From positions 1 to 64,000 of the forward strand of contig NZ_JAHUQD010000007.1 of the NCBI RefSeq assembly GCF_023838525.1: DNA of 64,000 nucleotides. The letters are read 5' to 3'. Made by a program: the position numbers and the translations under genes. Under the pieces are notes generated by a model that worked only from the letters and a program-made list of their open reading frames with translations, searched no databases and was not told the DNA's origin. Position 1 is the stretch's first letter. Each line of letters starts with the position of its first letter. Below are positions 36,722-45,111 of this stretch, one piece after another. The DNA comes from Caldicoprobacter algeriensis. Lineage in GTDB: Bacteria > Bacillota > Clostridia > Caldicoprobacterales > Caldicoprobacteraceae.

Positions 36722-37669
36722 ATGCTTCCAAATAAGGATTTCGTTCGTCAATCGCTGGATATACATCTTTTTTTTGCGAGAATCATGAAGGAGCACTCAT
36801 TTTTTCTTCAAGTAGGATTTACACCCAGAGATAGTGATTTTATCCATGAAGCAGATGGATTTAGGAGGGCTTTTGATAAGCTTTTAGGGGAAACCATCTC
36901 GCTTTCCAATGGCGTTGTCAGTCTCGAGGTGCTCAAATCGGGAGAAGTAATAACGCAATATACGCTTGAAGCTGAAATGGCTTCTTCATATTTAACAGGG
37001 GTTCGGATACCAACTGAATTAACTGAAGCGGAAGCAGGATTGTCAGGCGGGGGTTTTACAGGAGCCAATCCGATACTTGAACAGAGAGTGTTTATGCTTA
37101 ACCAAAAGGCAATGAATTTAATTGCTGCACTAATACAGTTTAAAACTGCTATTTTATCCAATGTTTTATCATGTAAAATGTTTACGGTTAACTACCCTTT
37201 GCTAATTGAGCACATTTTAAGGGAAGCAAAACTCTATTTACGAATGATTCAAAGAATTCAAAACCGAGAGAGCATCAATATCGAGAAGGAAGCCCTTGAG
37301 CAGGAGCTATTCTGGAACAGAATTATGGCTGAGCATGCAAAATTCATCCGGGGGTTGCTTGATCCTACGGAAGAGGAATTATTCAAGAAGGCCAATGATT
37401 TTGGAAATGAATTTGATCAATTGACGAAAGAAGCCAAGGCTGCAATGGAAAAGACGATACCACCGGCAAAGGTTACGGAGGAAAGCCTCAGAGCAACGCA
37501 GGCAATTCGGGATTTCAAGGCGCAGGGGACCCGGGGATTGCTTGAATGCAAGATCAGGTCCATAATTATACCGTTACTGGCCGATCATACGTTGCGCGAA
37601 GCAAATCACTATTTACGGCTATTAAAATATTTCAAGGGTAAAAAGGTAACTGACACAGCTTTCGGTTAA
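36722..37669 (+). CDS. DUF2935 protein (tandem four-helix, ferritin-like)
   Basis: 315 residues in two similar halves of about 140, each beginning with a helix of the type LDIHLFFARIMKEHSFFL / QELFWNRIMAEHAKFIRGLL and carrying conserved His/Glu at metal-site spacing (RIMKEHSFF, RIMAEHAKF, HILREAKLYL, HTLREANHYL). DUF2935 proteins are common in Bacillus and clostridia; the function is unknown. It starts at ATG behind GAGGAGAGA. A possible promoter is TTGTTT (36650-36655) with TATAAC (36662-36667), but its spacing is far too short, so I do not rely on it. Confidence 0.82.
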   Translation: MLPNKDFVRQSLDIHLFFARIMKEHSFFLQVGFTPRDSDFIHEADGFRRAFDKLLGETISLSNGVVSLEVLKSGEVITQYTLEAEMASSYLTGVRIPTELTEAEAGLSGGGFTGANPILEQRVFMLNQKAMNLIAALIQFKTAILSNVLSCKMFTVNYPLLIEHILREAKLYLRMIQRIQNRESINIEKEALEQELFWNRIMAEHAKFIRGLLDPTEEELFKKANDFGNEFDQLTKEAKAAMEKTIPPAKVTEESLRATQAIRDFKAQGTRGLLECKIRSIIIPLLADHTLREANHYLRLLKYFKGKKVTDTAFG

Positions 37670-37757
37670 AATGGCCTAATTATTATTTTGTGACAGAGCT
37701 TATTTTTTATGGTGCCGAGAGAGCACCAACGCAAAATTCTTCAGTTAGGGTATCTGT

Positions 37758-37928
37758 ATGGACAGCGAAATAAAGAAGGTTACGTTTGTGTACAGGCAGC
37801 AGCAATATGGCAGGATTCCCAAAAGATGTCCACCGGCCTTTCTGGGGTGGTATACCGTTTCATCAACGGGAGTATCCAGTAAAGTTATTTTAGAAGGCGT
37901 TATTCAAAATGGAAGCTGCTACCCATAA
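37758..37928 (+). CDS. Short ORF of 56 codons, unknown
   Basis: ATG 37758 to TAA 37926: MDSEIKKVTFVYRQQQYGRI, then PKRCPPAFLGWYTVSSTG and VSSKVILEGVIQNGSCYP. The composition is protein-like, but only a weak TTAGGG precedes the ATG, so it may be a remnant. It lies in the 530-bp gap between DUF2935 and the MBL gene. A GGTGC/GCACC hairpin stands at about 37711-37727. Confidence 0.3.
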   Translation: MDSEIKKVTFVYRQQQYGRIPKRCPPAFLGWYTVSSTGVSSKVILEGVIQNGSCYP

Positions 37929-37948
37929 AAACTTGTTACCGATATATT

Positions 37949-37981
37949 GCAGGGACAGGGAGATAAAATCCCTGCCCCTGC
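37949..37981 (+). other. Stable hairpin of unknown role
   Basis: GCAGGGACAGGGA (37949-37961) pairs with TCCCTGCCCCTGC (37969-37981) with a single A-C mismatch. No T run follows on either strand, so it is a poor terminator. The remainder of the gap to 38200 shows nothing assignable. Confidence 0.4.
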
Positions 37982-38202
37982 TTATTGTTGTCCTTACAAT
38001 GGTGCTGACAGACTATTTATCTTTAGTAAAGCAATGTCAGGATTCGATCCTGGTTAAAGCATAGCATGAGAAATGGGTGGTTCCTCGAATTGAAGATATT
38101 TAAAATAGAAGTAGACAAATTCTCTGCTAAAAGTTATAATACCAGCGTGATGCAGGATCGATAAAACTTCTTGTGTATATTTTTAAATTCGGAGATTCGA
38201 GG

Positions 38203-39123
38203 ATGAAGTTTATTGAAAGGAATGATGCTGCTTTGAAAAAAGGAACGCAAAATGTAATATGGCGGCCCAAAGCTTTGTTAATGCTCGTTTTGTTTATTGC
38301 TTTAGTTATAGTTAAGATATCCGGGGAGATTCCTGCTGAAAAAGATGCTGTAACAGATGTAACGAACCATATGACGGTACACTTTATCGATGTGGGACAG
38401 GCCGACAGCATTTTGATTACAATGGAGGATTCGGCTATGCTGATAGATGCTGGCAACAACGAGGACAGCCAGTTGGTGGTCGATTATATAAAGGCACGAG
38501 GGATAACGACTTTGGACTACATTATTGCCACTCATCCACACGAGGACCACATAGGCGGGATGGATGCCGTCATAAACGTTTTTGAGGTAAAAAACATAAT
38601 AATGCCCAAAGTGGAGAGCAATACCAGGACATTTGAAGAAGTGCTGAAGGCCATATCTAATAAGGGTTTGAAGATTACTCCTCCAGTACCCGGCACTGTA
38701 TATCCACTTGGAAAAGCCGAATTTGTCATACTTGCTCCCAACAGCGACCGTTATGATGATACCAACAACTATTCTGTTGTTGTAAAGCTGAGGTACGGCG
38801 ATACGTCGTTCTTGTTCACTGGAGATGCGGGATTTGAATCTGAGAACGAAATGATTGAGAAAGGGTATGATTTACAGTCGGATGTGCTTAAAGTTGGGCA
38901 TCACGGCAGCGCCTATTCAACCTCGAGAAAGTTTTTGGGAGCTGTGCGGCCACAAATAGCCGTGATATCGGTCGGAAAGGGCAATGAGTACGGTCATCCA
39001 GCGCCCGAAACCATCCAGAAGCTTAGGCAGGCAAATGCAGAGATATACAGGACCGATGAACAGGGGACTATAGTTATAACCAGCAATGGGAAGACAATAA
39101 AGGTATTTGCCGATAAAAACTAA
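38203..39123 (+). CDS. ComEC C-terminal-like MBL-fold hydrolase
   Basis: About 306 residues: an N-terminal membrane anchor (about 27-43) followed by a metallo-beta-lactamase domain of the ComEC/Rec2 type (FIDVGQADSILI, THPHEDHIGGMDA as HxHxDH motif, LFTGDAGFESE, LKVGHHGSAYSTS). Extracytoplasmic placement is inferred. Stand-alone copies like this are usual in clostridia and are thought to be nucleases. ATG 38203 follows GGAG at 8 nt; the in-frame GTG 38173 lies upstream of that site. It forms a pair with the DUF3006 gene 18 bp downstream. Confidence 0.88.
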   Translation: MKFIERNDAALKKGTQNVIWRPKALLMLVLFIALVIVKISGEIPAEKDAVTDVTNHMTVHFIDVGQADSILITMEDSAMLIDAGNNEDSQLVVDYIKARGITTLDYIIATHPHEDHIGGMDAVINVFEVKNIIMPKVESNTRTFEEVLKAISNKGLKITPPVPGTVYPLGKAEFVILAPNSDRYDDTNNYSVVVKLRYGDTSFLFTGDAGFESENEMIEKGYDLQSDVLKVGHHGSAYSTSRKFLGAVRPQIAVISVGKGNEYGHPAPETIQKLRQANAEIYRTDEQGTIVITSNGKTIKVFADKN

Positions 39124-39141
39124 ATGTCAGGAGGATGTTCA

Positions 39142-39369
39142 ATGAAAAAGGTTATCGTAGACAGGTTTGAGGGGGATTTTGCCGTTTGCGAGGATGAAAA
39201 CAGGAAGATGATCAACATAGAAAGGTCAAGGTTGCCCGAGGGGGTGGAAGAAGGTACCGTCCTGGTGCTTAAAGTAAGCGGTGAGGACATCGAGATTGAG
39301 ATAGACCACGATGAAACCCGTGCCAGAAAGACGAAGATAAAGGAGATGATGGACTCACTGTTCAGCTGA
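39142..39369 (+). CDS. DUF3006 protein
   Basis: 75 residues, soluble, beta-rich N-terminus (VIVDRFEGDFAVCEDENRKM) and charged C-terminus, typical of DUF3006 proteins found next to ComEC-type MBL hydrolases. ATG 39142 follows AGGAGG; the in-frame ATG at 39124 precedes that site. Its last 15 bp overlap the end of the convergent gerAB-like gene. Function unknown. Confidence 0.8.
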   Translation: MKKVIVDRFEGDFAVCEDENRKMINIERSRLPEGVEEGTVLVLKVSGEDIEIEIDHDETRARKTKIKEMMDSLFS

Positions 39370-40446
39370 GTCTGTCAAGGTGGTTTTATTCTTTTTGATC
39401 AGGGATAAAACCAGCAGGATAAGAGGGATGAATATTTGAAAGGGTATCGAATAATAAGGCCACACCTTTTCAGCCCAGTTGAACATCTCAAATATGTTTT
39501 CGTATATCCATATTGAAAGTACCACACAAAATGTCAATAACGATGTGGTAAACTTCCTGTAATCGTCTGCTCCGATGATGTTAGCCAACATGGTTGAGGC
39601 CGCGTACAGGCATATGGCTATCTTTATTCCGCCTCCTATCAGCAGGTTTACGTCGAGTAGCGGTTCTAGATTTATCCCCGGGATGAGCACCGATGTTATG
39701 TGTGGTACAAAGGTTGCCTGATATATGAAATGGCTCCCCAGAGCGGTTATATCCCTGAAGAAGATGAACAGAAACAACCCAGTGACTGACAGCGCTGAGA
39801 GGGCAGATACCCTTCTTAAATTCTTTCTTTTGTTTAGATGGGGAAATATCATTAAAAAGGAAATTGTCTCACCGAATGGAAAGGTTAAAAATGCGTAAGC
39901 TGCCTTTATTACGGGTTGTATGCCATTTTCCAATACCGGTAAAAATGCGGTAAAATCGTGGATGGTTACGAGACTTATGCTTATAAGAACTGCTATGACT
40001 GGTATAACCGGAACAAGCAGCTCGCTTACCCTGCCTACCACCTCTATTCCGCTGTTTACAGCATATACAATAACTATGGCGAAAATGGTGATGATTACTT
40101 CTAAGGGGGTATAAAGGTATGTAGTTGTGGTTATGAAAGAGCCGAAATTTCTAAACACCAGGGAGGCCAGGTGTGTAAAATACCATACATAGAGCAGGGC
40201 GAGTAGATTGCCTAGTACTTTGCCCAGTCGGCTTCTTAAAATCTCCACAAAGTTTTTAGAGGGGTTTAGCAGAGCAATTGTGGCATACACCCATAAAAGC
40301 AGTGTACCGCCTATTCCCCCGATAATTATAGCCAACCAGCCATCGTTTTTTGCATTTATTATCGGATTGATGATGAGCGTACTTCCAAACAGAAAACCCG
40401 TCATAAGCATAAATAGCTGCAAGCTGGATATTCTGGCCTTTTCCAT
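39355..40446 (-). CDS. Spore germination permease, GerAB/GerKB family
   Basis: About 363 residues with ten hydrophobic helices, of the amino acid permease-like spore permease family; it binds or passes the germinant within the inner spore membrane. Start ATG 40446 (MEKARISSLQL) follows GGGAGTGAT and overlaps the stop of the small gene by one base (TAATG). Last gene of the operon, convergent with DUF3006. Confidence 0.9.
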   Translation of the reverse strand: MEKARISSLQLFMLMTGFLFGSTLIINPIINAKNDGWLAIIIGGIGGTLLLWVYATIALLNPSKNFVEILRSRLGKVLGNLLALLYVWYFTHLASLVFRNFGSFITTTTYLYTPLEVIITIFAIVIVYAVNSGIEVVGRVSELLVPVIPVIAVLISISLVTIHDFTAFLPVLENGIQPVIKAAYAFLTFPFGETISFLMIFPHLNKRKNLRRVSALSALSVTGLFLFIFFRDITALGSHFIYQATFVPHITSVLIPGINLEPLLDVNLLIGGGIKIAICLYAASTMLANIIGADDYRKFTTSLLTFCVVLSIWIYENIFEMFNWAEKVWPYYSIPFQIFIPLILLVLSLIKKNKTTLTDSAEQ

Positions 40447-40670
40447 TACTTTATCACTCCCATCGTCTCTAGAATTTCCTGTATCCACTCGGCAGGGCTG
40501 CTGGGCCTTTTACCTATGGATATTAAGAATCCCAGGACAAGGCTCAACACCACGATAAAAGCATAGGCGGCAATTACCCGGGCCGATTCCTTTTCTCTTA
40601 TAAACTTCCGCACATCATATATGCTTAAAACTATAAAAATTGCTAAAATCAACATCATATTGTTATTCAT
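40446..40670 (-). CDS. Small two-helix membrane protein in the ger operon (GerKD/GerVD-like)
   Basis: 74 residues with two hydrophobic helices (MMLILAIFIVLSIYDV; VIAAYAFIVVLSLVLGFLI) and a short polar tail. Some Bacillus germinant receptor operons contain a fourth, D-type subunit of this size and topology that tunes receptor response. It overlaps gerC upstream by 8 bp and gerB downstream by 1 bp, so it is translationally coupled to both. Confidence 0.7.
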   Translation of the reverse strand: MNNNMMLILAIFIVLSIYDVRKFIREKESARVIAAYAFIVVLSLVLGFLISIGKRPSSPAEWIQEILETMGVIK

Positions 40671-41817
40671 CTTTTGTCATGGGACTTTTGATAAGTCCCG
40701 AACGCCTTATCCTTGACTTTATGACTATCTCAGTAGGCAGACTGCTGAATATATCGTTCCACTGGTCCATTGTCTGTTTCCAGTATTGAGGATGGTATTT
40801 ATGCACAATTTTGCCAAATCCAAATATATCGCTGGAGTATTCTTTCTGCGCTTTTCTGAGAGCCATAGCGATTTCTTTTTTGACTTCTTCACTTAAAGTC
40901 ATCTGTAGTGTGTGCATATCCGTGGGAGCGTCCAGTACTTTCTTTCCGGTGTATTCCGCTATATTGCCTTCTAGGTCGACGTAAATGGATAGCCTGTATG
41001 GCCGGCCGTTTTTAAATTTGACGTCCATTTTTCCTCTGGAATTCAGTACCCGTATGGACATCTTGCCGTTGGCCATCGGTATTGTAATAATCGTATTTTT
41101 TACCCTGTCCGTGACAAATAAAAACCCCCTTGTCTCGTACTGGTTTAGCCATCCTACCAGCTTTCCATCCTTGAAAACGGCTGTACCTTCCGTGTTGACG
41201 GTTTTTTCATTTTCCTTTGTTATCTGGCCGATGGTAATCTGCCTACATTTGTTTTCGATATCTTTAAAAAGTTCTACCAGCATAGTGCGCTTTACCTTTG
41301 CCCTCAATTCCGTATTTTCTATCGTGCCTTTTATATACATCGCCGGGATGACGTCCATCTCTGGCTGTATCTTTAAAATGTCTTTGGGGCTGCAGCCTCT
41401 TGCTACTAGCACATCCGCCAAGTATTCCACCTGATAATCCCTATGAAGGAAGTCCAGTGCTTCATTGACGCCTTCTCTGCAAAGCTTTTCTCCAAGGATG
41501 ATTACCTGGACCGTGCTTAGGAACAGCCTCTTGTCCACCATCGCTTTCATACTTATCAAGGCATCTGAAATGGTTTCACCTTTATAGGATTCAACAAATA
41601 CTGGTTTTGTCTGCGCCATTCCCACTTTCCCTTGGCTGGAAGATGTTGATTGCAAAGCAGCCGGTTCTATAACCTGCACCGTTACGATTATCTTTCCATC
41701 TTCGGATTTGTCTATTCCCAGTGCGGTTACTAAGTTGATGTCGATCAAATCCACGTTGTCCCAGCATCCTGTCAAAAGTGCTGGCAAAATCAGCAGTATT
41801 ATTATCTTAATCTTCAC
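40663..41817 (-). CDS. Spore germination lipoprotein, Ger(x)C family
   Basis: 384 residues with a lipoprotein signal (lipobox LLTGC, Cys18 followed by WD) and the three-domain GerAC fold (LIDINLVTALGIDKSEDGKI at the N-terminus; GTAVFKDGKLVGWL in the middle; FGKIVHKYHPQYWK toward the end). It is anchored to the outer face of the inner spore membrane, in complex with A and B subunits. It overlaps the A gene by 11 bp. Confidence 0.92.
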   Translation of the reverse strand: MKIKIIILLILPALLTGCWDNVDLIDINLVTALGIDKSEDGKIIVTVQVIEPAALQSTSSSQGKVGMAQTKPVFVESYKGETISDALISMKAMVDKRLFLSTVQVIILGEKLCREGVNEALDFLHRDYQVEYLADVLVARGCSPKDILKIQPEMDVIPAMYIKGTIENTELRAKVKRTMLVELFKDIENKCRQITIGQITKENEKTVNTEGTAVFKDGKLVGWLNQYETRGFLFVTDRVKNTIITIPMANGKMSIRVLNSRGKMDVKFKNGRPYRLSIYVDLEGNIAEYTGKKVLDAPTDMHTLQMTLSEEVKKEIAMALRKAQKEYSSDIFGFGKIVHKYHPQYWKQTMDQWNDIFSSLPTEIVIKSRIRRSGLIKSPMTKDE

Positions 41818-43390
41818 TTATCTCATCTACCTCCTGGCGCTTTATACCTACTGTATCTTTTGTATTCTCCGGAAATAATATCTTGGGCCGAGTCAGCATT
41901 GCCCATATGGGTACCACTCCGAGAGAATCCTTAATGTCAGAAGCTGTAAGCGGTGAAAAGGGTGCCATATAGGGTATGCCGAATGAGCGCAGCCTGCACA
42001 AGTGTATGAAAACAGCCACGGCTACAAAGGAGATGCCAAGGAATCCCAAAAAATTGGCAGCTACCAGGAAGGCAAACCTCAGCAGCATGGTGGCCCTGAT
42101 AAGCGGCGGCACTACAAAACTGCATATTGCCGTTATGGCCACCACGATAACCATGAGGTTGCTAGCTATTCCCGCAGCAACCGATGCCTCGCCCAGTACA
42201 ATGGCTCCCACTATGCTGAGTGCCTGCCCTATTGTTCTGGGCATGCGCACACCGGCTTCGCGCAAAAGCTCAAATGCCGTTATCATCAATACGGCCTCCA
42301 CAAATGGAGAAAAGGGTATTCCCTGGCGTGAGGCGGCTAAAGTGATCATAAGCTTTATGGGTATTACGGTATGGTGAAAGCTCACCAGCGCCACGTACAT
42401 CGCTGGCAGCAGGTTGGATATAATGAGGGCAAAAGACCTTAGTAGCCGCATGAAAGATGCAAAGAAGGCATGGTCGTAATAGTCGTCCGATGTCTGGATG
42501 GATTCTATGAAAATATAGGGGACTGTTATTATGTAGGGTGTACCGTCGCACAGTATTGCCACCCTACCTTCAAGCAGTTTTGCCACTAGTTTGTCACATT
42601 TTTCGGTATTGCCCACTATGGGGAAAAGGGTTAAACGATTGTCGGTGATATACTGTTCTATATACCCTGTATCAAGAATAGCGTCGGTTTTGATTTTTTT
42701 AAGCCTTTTTCGGACTTCCTTGACGATTTCTTCATTTGCGATTCCCTTGATGTAGCATATGCAGACATCGGTCTTGGTCTGAACGCCCAACTGGATTATT
42801 TCAAACTTGAGGTTTGGGCTTTTAATCCTTTTTCTGATAAGCATCATATTGGTGGCGAGATTTTCAACAAAGCCTTCTCGTGGGCCTCTTATGGAAATCT
42901 CAGTATCGGGTTCATCGATCTGCCTGCCTTGCATGGTTTTAACGTTAACAGCAAGTGCGTCCTTGACTCCATCCACAAAAAGTACCGCATCTCCTGATAC
43001 AATTTTGTACACTGCCTGCTGCATGCTTTGAATCTCTTCGAAATCGCTGCTGCTTACCACGCATTCTTTTATACGTTGATATACTAGTTTTGGTTCATCA
43101 TGCGCTTGTTTGCTGGACAAATAATCGATTACGGGACGGATTATATCCCGATTAAGTATGTTTTTATCAACAAGGCCGTCAATGTATGAGACCAATATCC
43201 GTATACATTCATCCTCTCCACAAACCATCTGCCGTTGAATAAAATCATCGCATCCAGAAAAAATCTCATCAAGCCTCTTTTTTACCTTTTCAATATTTTT
43301 TGGCAGGGGTTCATCTATGCCCGTATATATCGTATCAATGTTGATTTGTTGTTTTCCCAGTCTCAAATGCCTTTTTATTTTTCTAAACAT
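41807..43390 (-). CDS. Spore germination protein, GerAA/GerKA family
   Basis: About 527 residues: a soluble N-terminal half (to about 290, FRKIKRHLRLGKQQ; DTEISIRGPREGFVENLATN) and a membrane half with five or six helices (LPAMYVALVSFHHTVIPIKL, GVRMPRTIGQALSIVGAIVLGE). A subunit of the germinant receptor. ATG 43390 (MFRKIKRHL) follows GGTGGTGAGG. First gene of the operon A-C-D-B, the GerK-type order. A SigG-like promoter lies upstream. Confidence 0.93.
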   Translation of the reverse strand: MFRKIKRHLRLGKQQINIDTIYTGIDEPLPKNIEKVKKRLDEIFSGCDDFIQRQMVCGEDECIRILVSYIDGLVDKNILNRDIIRPVIDYLSSKQAHDEPKLVYQRIKECVVSSSDFEEIQSMQQAVYKIVSGDAVLFVDGVKDALAVNVKTMQGRQIDEPDTEISIRGPREGFVENLATNMMLIRKRIKSPNLKFEIIQLGVQTKTDVCICYIKGIANEEIVKEVRKRLKKIKTDAILDTGYIEQYITDNRLTLFPIVGNTEKCDKLVAKLLEGRVAILCDGTPYIITVPYIFIESIQTSDDYYDHAFFASFMRLLRSFALIISNLLPAMYVALVSFHHTVIPIKLMITLAASRQGIPFSPFVEAVLMITAFELLREAGVRMPRTIGQALSIVGAIVLGEASVAAGIASNLMVIVVAITAICSFVVPPLIRATMLLRFAFLVAANFLGFLGISFVAVAVFIHLCRLRSFGIPYMAPFSPLTASDIKDSLGVVPIWAMLTRPKILFPENTKDTVGIKRQEVDEISED

Positions 43391-43409
43391 ATCCTCACCA
43401 CCCATTTTG

Positions 43410-43438
43410 TAGTATAACCGCAAGTAGGAAATACATGC
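43410..43438 (-). promoter_or_regulatory. SigG-like forespore promoter of the ger operon
   Basis: On the minus strand GCATG (43438-43434), a 17-bp spacer and TATACTA (43416-43410). This resembles the SigG consensus (GHATR, about 18 bp, CATNNTA) except for one base in the -10. Germinant receptors are normally SigG-dependent. Confidence 0.4.
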
Positions 43439-43548
43439 ACGAAATTACAGGAGCAAAAATTTGTTGATTTTTGTAATAACATAAAGTAAAATTATCCAAG
43501 AGTTCCTTAAAATCAACGAATTGTGCTCATCAAGAAGGGGGTTGTTAC

Positions 43549-44286
43549 ATGAAAGAAGTTATAGTTTCAAGGCTGGATGAGCTGGTAGGAAGGCTAGCCA
43601 AAAAAGATGAACAAATAAAGGCCTGGAAGGACTTTTTAGTAGATTTTTCTTCGAATTACAGCAATGAAAATTTCACAGAAGAGCTGAAAAAATTTCTTTC
43701 TAATTTGTTACAGTATATAAGTGGAAAAGAGCTGATAGACGGCATTGAGATGCTACATACGGAAATAAATGGTTTCCCTGCAATCGATGTATATAAAACA
43801 GCTGTAGAAGTTTTTGAAGATATTAAGAGAGAAAATCAAATGCGTATAACGGAATTGCGTAACATCCTTGCGGAGCTTGCTACTCCTATTATACATTTGT
43901 GGCAGGATATACTTCTTGTTCCTATAATCGGTACACTCGATAGCCAGAGAGCGCAAAATATGGCAGAAAAGCTTCTTGAAGCTACTGCCGAGACCCGTGC
44001 TAAAGTTGTGATTGTGGATGTCACTGGAGTACCCGTGATAGACACTATAGTAGGAGGATTTTTAATTGAGATGTTTTCTGCTGTAAAATTGCTGGGTAGC
44101 GACGTTATTTTAACCGGTATAAAACCAGAGATAGCCCATACACTTGTAAAGCTTGGTGTAGATTTTAATATGGTGATCATTAAGAGAGACTTGGAAAACG
44201 CGCTTAAATATGCCATAAGTATTTCAAGTGAGGACAATTCAAGAAGACTATTGAGATTAAAAAGAGGGAATGAAAATGAGGAATAG
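43549..44286 (+). CDS. Stressosome scaffold co-antagonist, RsbR family
   Basis: 245 residues. The N-terminal half (about 1-110) is a helical sensor-type domain unlike the globin fold of RsbRA. The C-terminal STAS domain (about 120-235, IPLWQDILLVPIIGTLDSQRA-type start) carries the conserved threonines in VDVTGVPVIDT and ILTGIKPEIAHT, the sites RsbT-type kinases phosphorylate. It builds the stressosome core with RsbS. ATG 43549 is behind AAGGGGG. First gene of the operon and overlapping rsbS. Confidence 0.85.
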   Translation: MKEVIVSRLDELVGRLAKKDEQIKAWKDFLVDFSSNYSNENFTEELKKFLSNLLQYISGKELIDGIEMLHTEINGFPAIDVYKTAVEVFEDIKRENQMRITELRNILAELATPIIHLWQDILLVPIIGTLDSQRAQNMAEKLLEATAETRAKVVIVDVTGVPVIDTIVGGFLIEMFSAVKLLGSDVILTGIKPEIAHTLVKLGVDFNMVIIKRDLENALKYAISISSEDNSRRLLRLKRGNENEE

Positions 44287-44635
44287 AGTTGTGCCTACCA
44301 TAAAACTCTATGATTACTTGATAGTTCCCATTCAAATTGAATTGGATGACGCCACTGTAGAAAAGCTTCAGCTGCAACTGCTCAATGAAATAAGCGAGAA
44401 AAATATTAAGGGAATAATCATAGACGTAAGTATGGTAGACGTGATTGACAGCTATATCTCTTTCGTGCTTTCTGAGACCGCCGGTATGGCTAAAGCCATG
44501 GGGTGTTATACCGTCATTTGTGGAATTCAACCGGCGGTGGCACTGACTCTTGCACAGATGGGTGTAAGGCTGAGAGACATTTTTACCGCACGCAACCTGG
44601 AAGATGCCATAGATATGTTGAATAACCTTGAATAG
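44276..44635 (+). CDS. Stressosome antagonist, RsbS family
   Basis: About 119 residues, a single STAS domain. The serine phosphorylated by RsbT is in VDVIDSYISFVL. With RsbR it forms the complex that holds RsbT until stress. I prefer ATG 44276 (7 nt after GAGGG) to ATG 44270, which is too close. It overlaps the end of rsbR by 11 bp. Confidence 0.87.
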   Translation: MRNRVVPTIKLYDYLIVPIQIELDDATVEKLQLQLLNEISEKNIKGIIIDVSMVDVIDSYISFVLSETAGMAKAMGCYTVICGIQPAVALTLAQMGVRLRDIFTARNLEDAIDMLNNLE

Positions 44636-44675
44636 ATGTGTTTACAATTGTTTTATCTTAAATGGAGTGATGTTT

Positions 44676-45111
44676 ATGCTTGATGTAAATCCTTATGATT
44701 ATGATATAGTATTGAAGATAAAAGATGAAAACGATATAGCAGTTTCTAGGCAGATGGCAAAAAATTTCGCTCAAAAAAATAATTTTTCACTTGCTGACGT
44801 TACAAAAATCGCTACAGCCGTTTCAGAACTGGCAAGAAACATATACAGATATGCAAAGGAAGGGTACATTTATATACGAAAGAAAGAAATAGGTTCAGAT
44901 AAAACGGTAGCTATTGAAATCATTGCATGCGACAAAGGACCAGGGATAGAAAATGTGGAACTTGCTGTAATGGGGGGGGTATACAACATCCGAGCGGAGT
45001 TTGGGGTTGGGTTTGTCTGGCATAAGGAGGCTCATGGACAGCTTTGACATAAAGTCCCAGGTAGGTGAAGGTACCGTGGTGGTTGTGGAAAAAAGGAGGA
45101 GAGCAATTTGA
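44676..45111 (+). CDS. Serine kinase RsbT, interrupted by a frameshift in a G8 tract
   Basis: The ATP-binding GHKL fold is clear: SELARNIYRYA (N box) and DKGPGIENVELAVMG (G1 box). After the run of eight Gs at 44972-44979 the frame goes off and stops at 45047. Removing one G restores GGYTTSERSLGLGLSGIRRL, then MDSFDIKSQVGEGT and VVVVEKRRRAI, a full RsbT of 144 residues ending at TGA 45109-45111. The start ATG 44676 is 8 nt after GGAG. The restored stop overlaps the next start (TTGA), which shows the shifted frame is the native one. This may be a sequencing error, slippage-tolerant expression, or an off-phase allele. Confidence 0.8.

Noticed and set aside
37711-37727. Terminator after the DUF2935 gene
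   Set aside because: GGTGC/GCACC has only 5 bp and no T run on the plus strand.
38010-38062. tRNA-like T-arm (CAGGATTCGATCCTG)
   Set aside because: The stem/loop register is wrong for a T-arm (loop begins ATTCG), and no acceptor stem, D-arm or anticodon arm can be formed around it.
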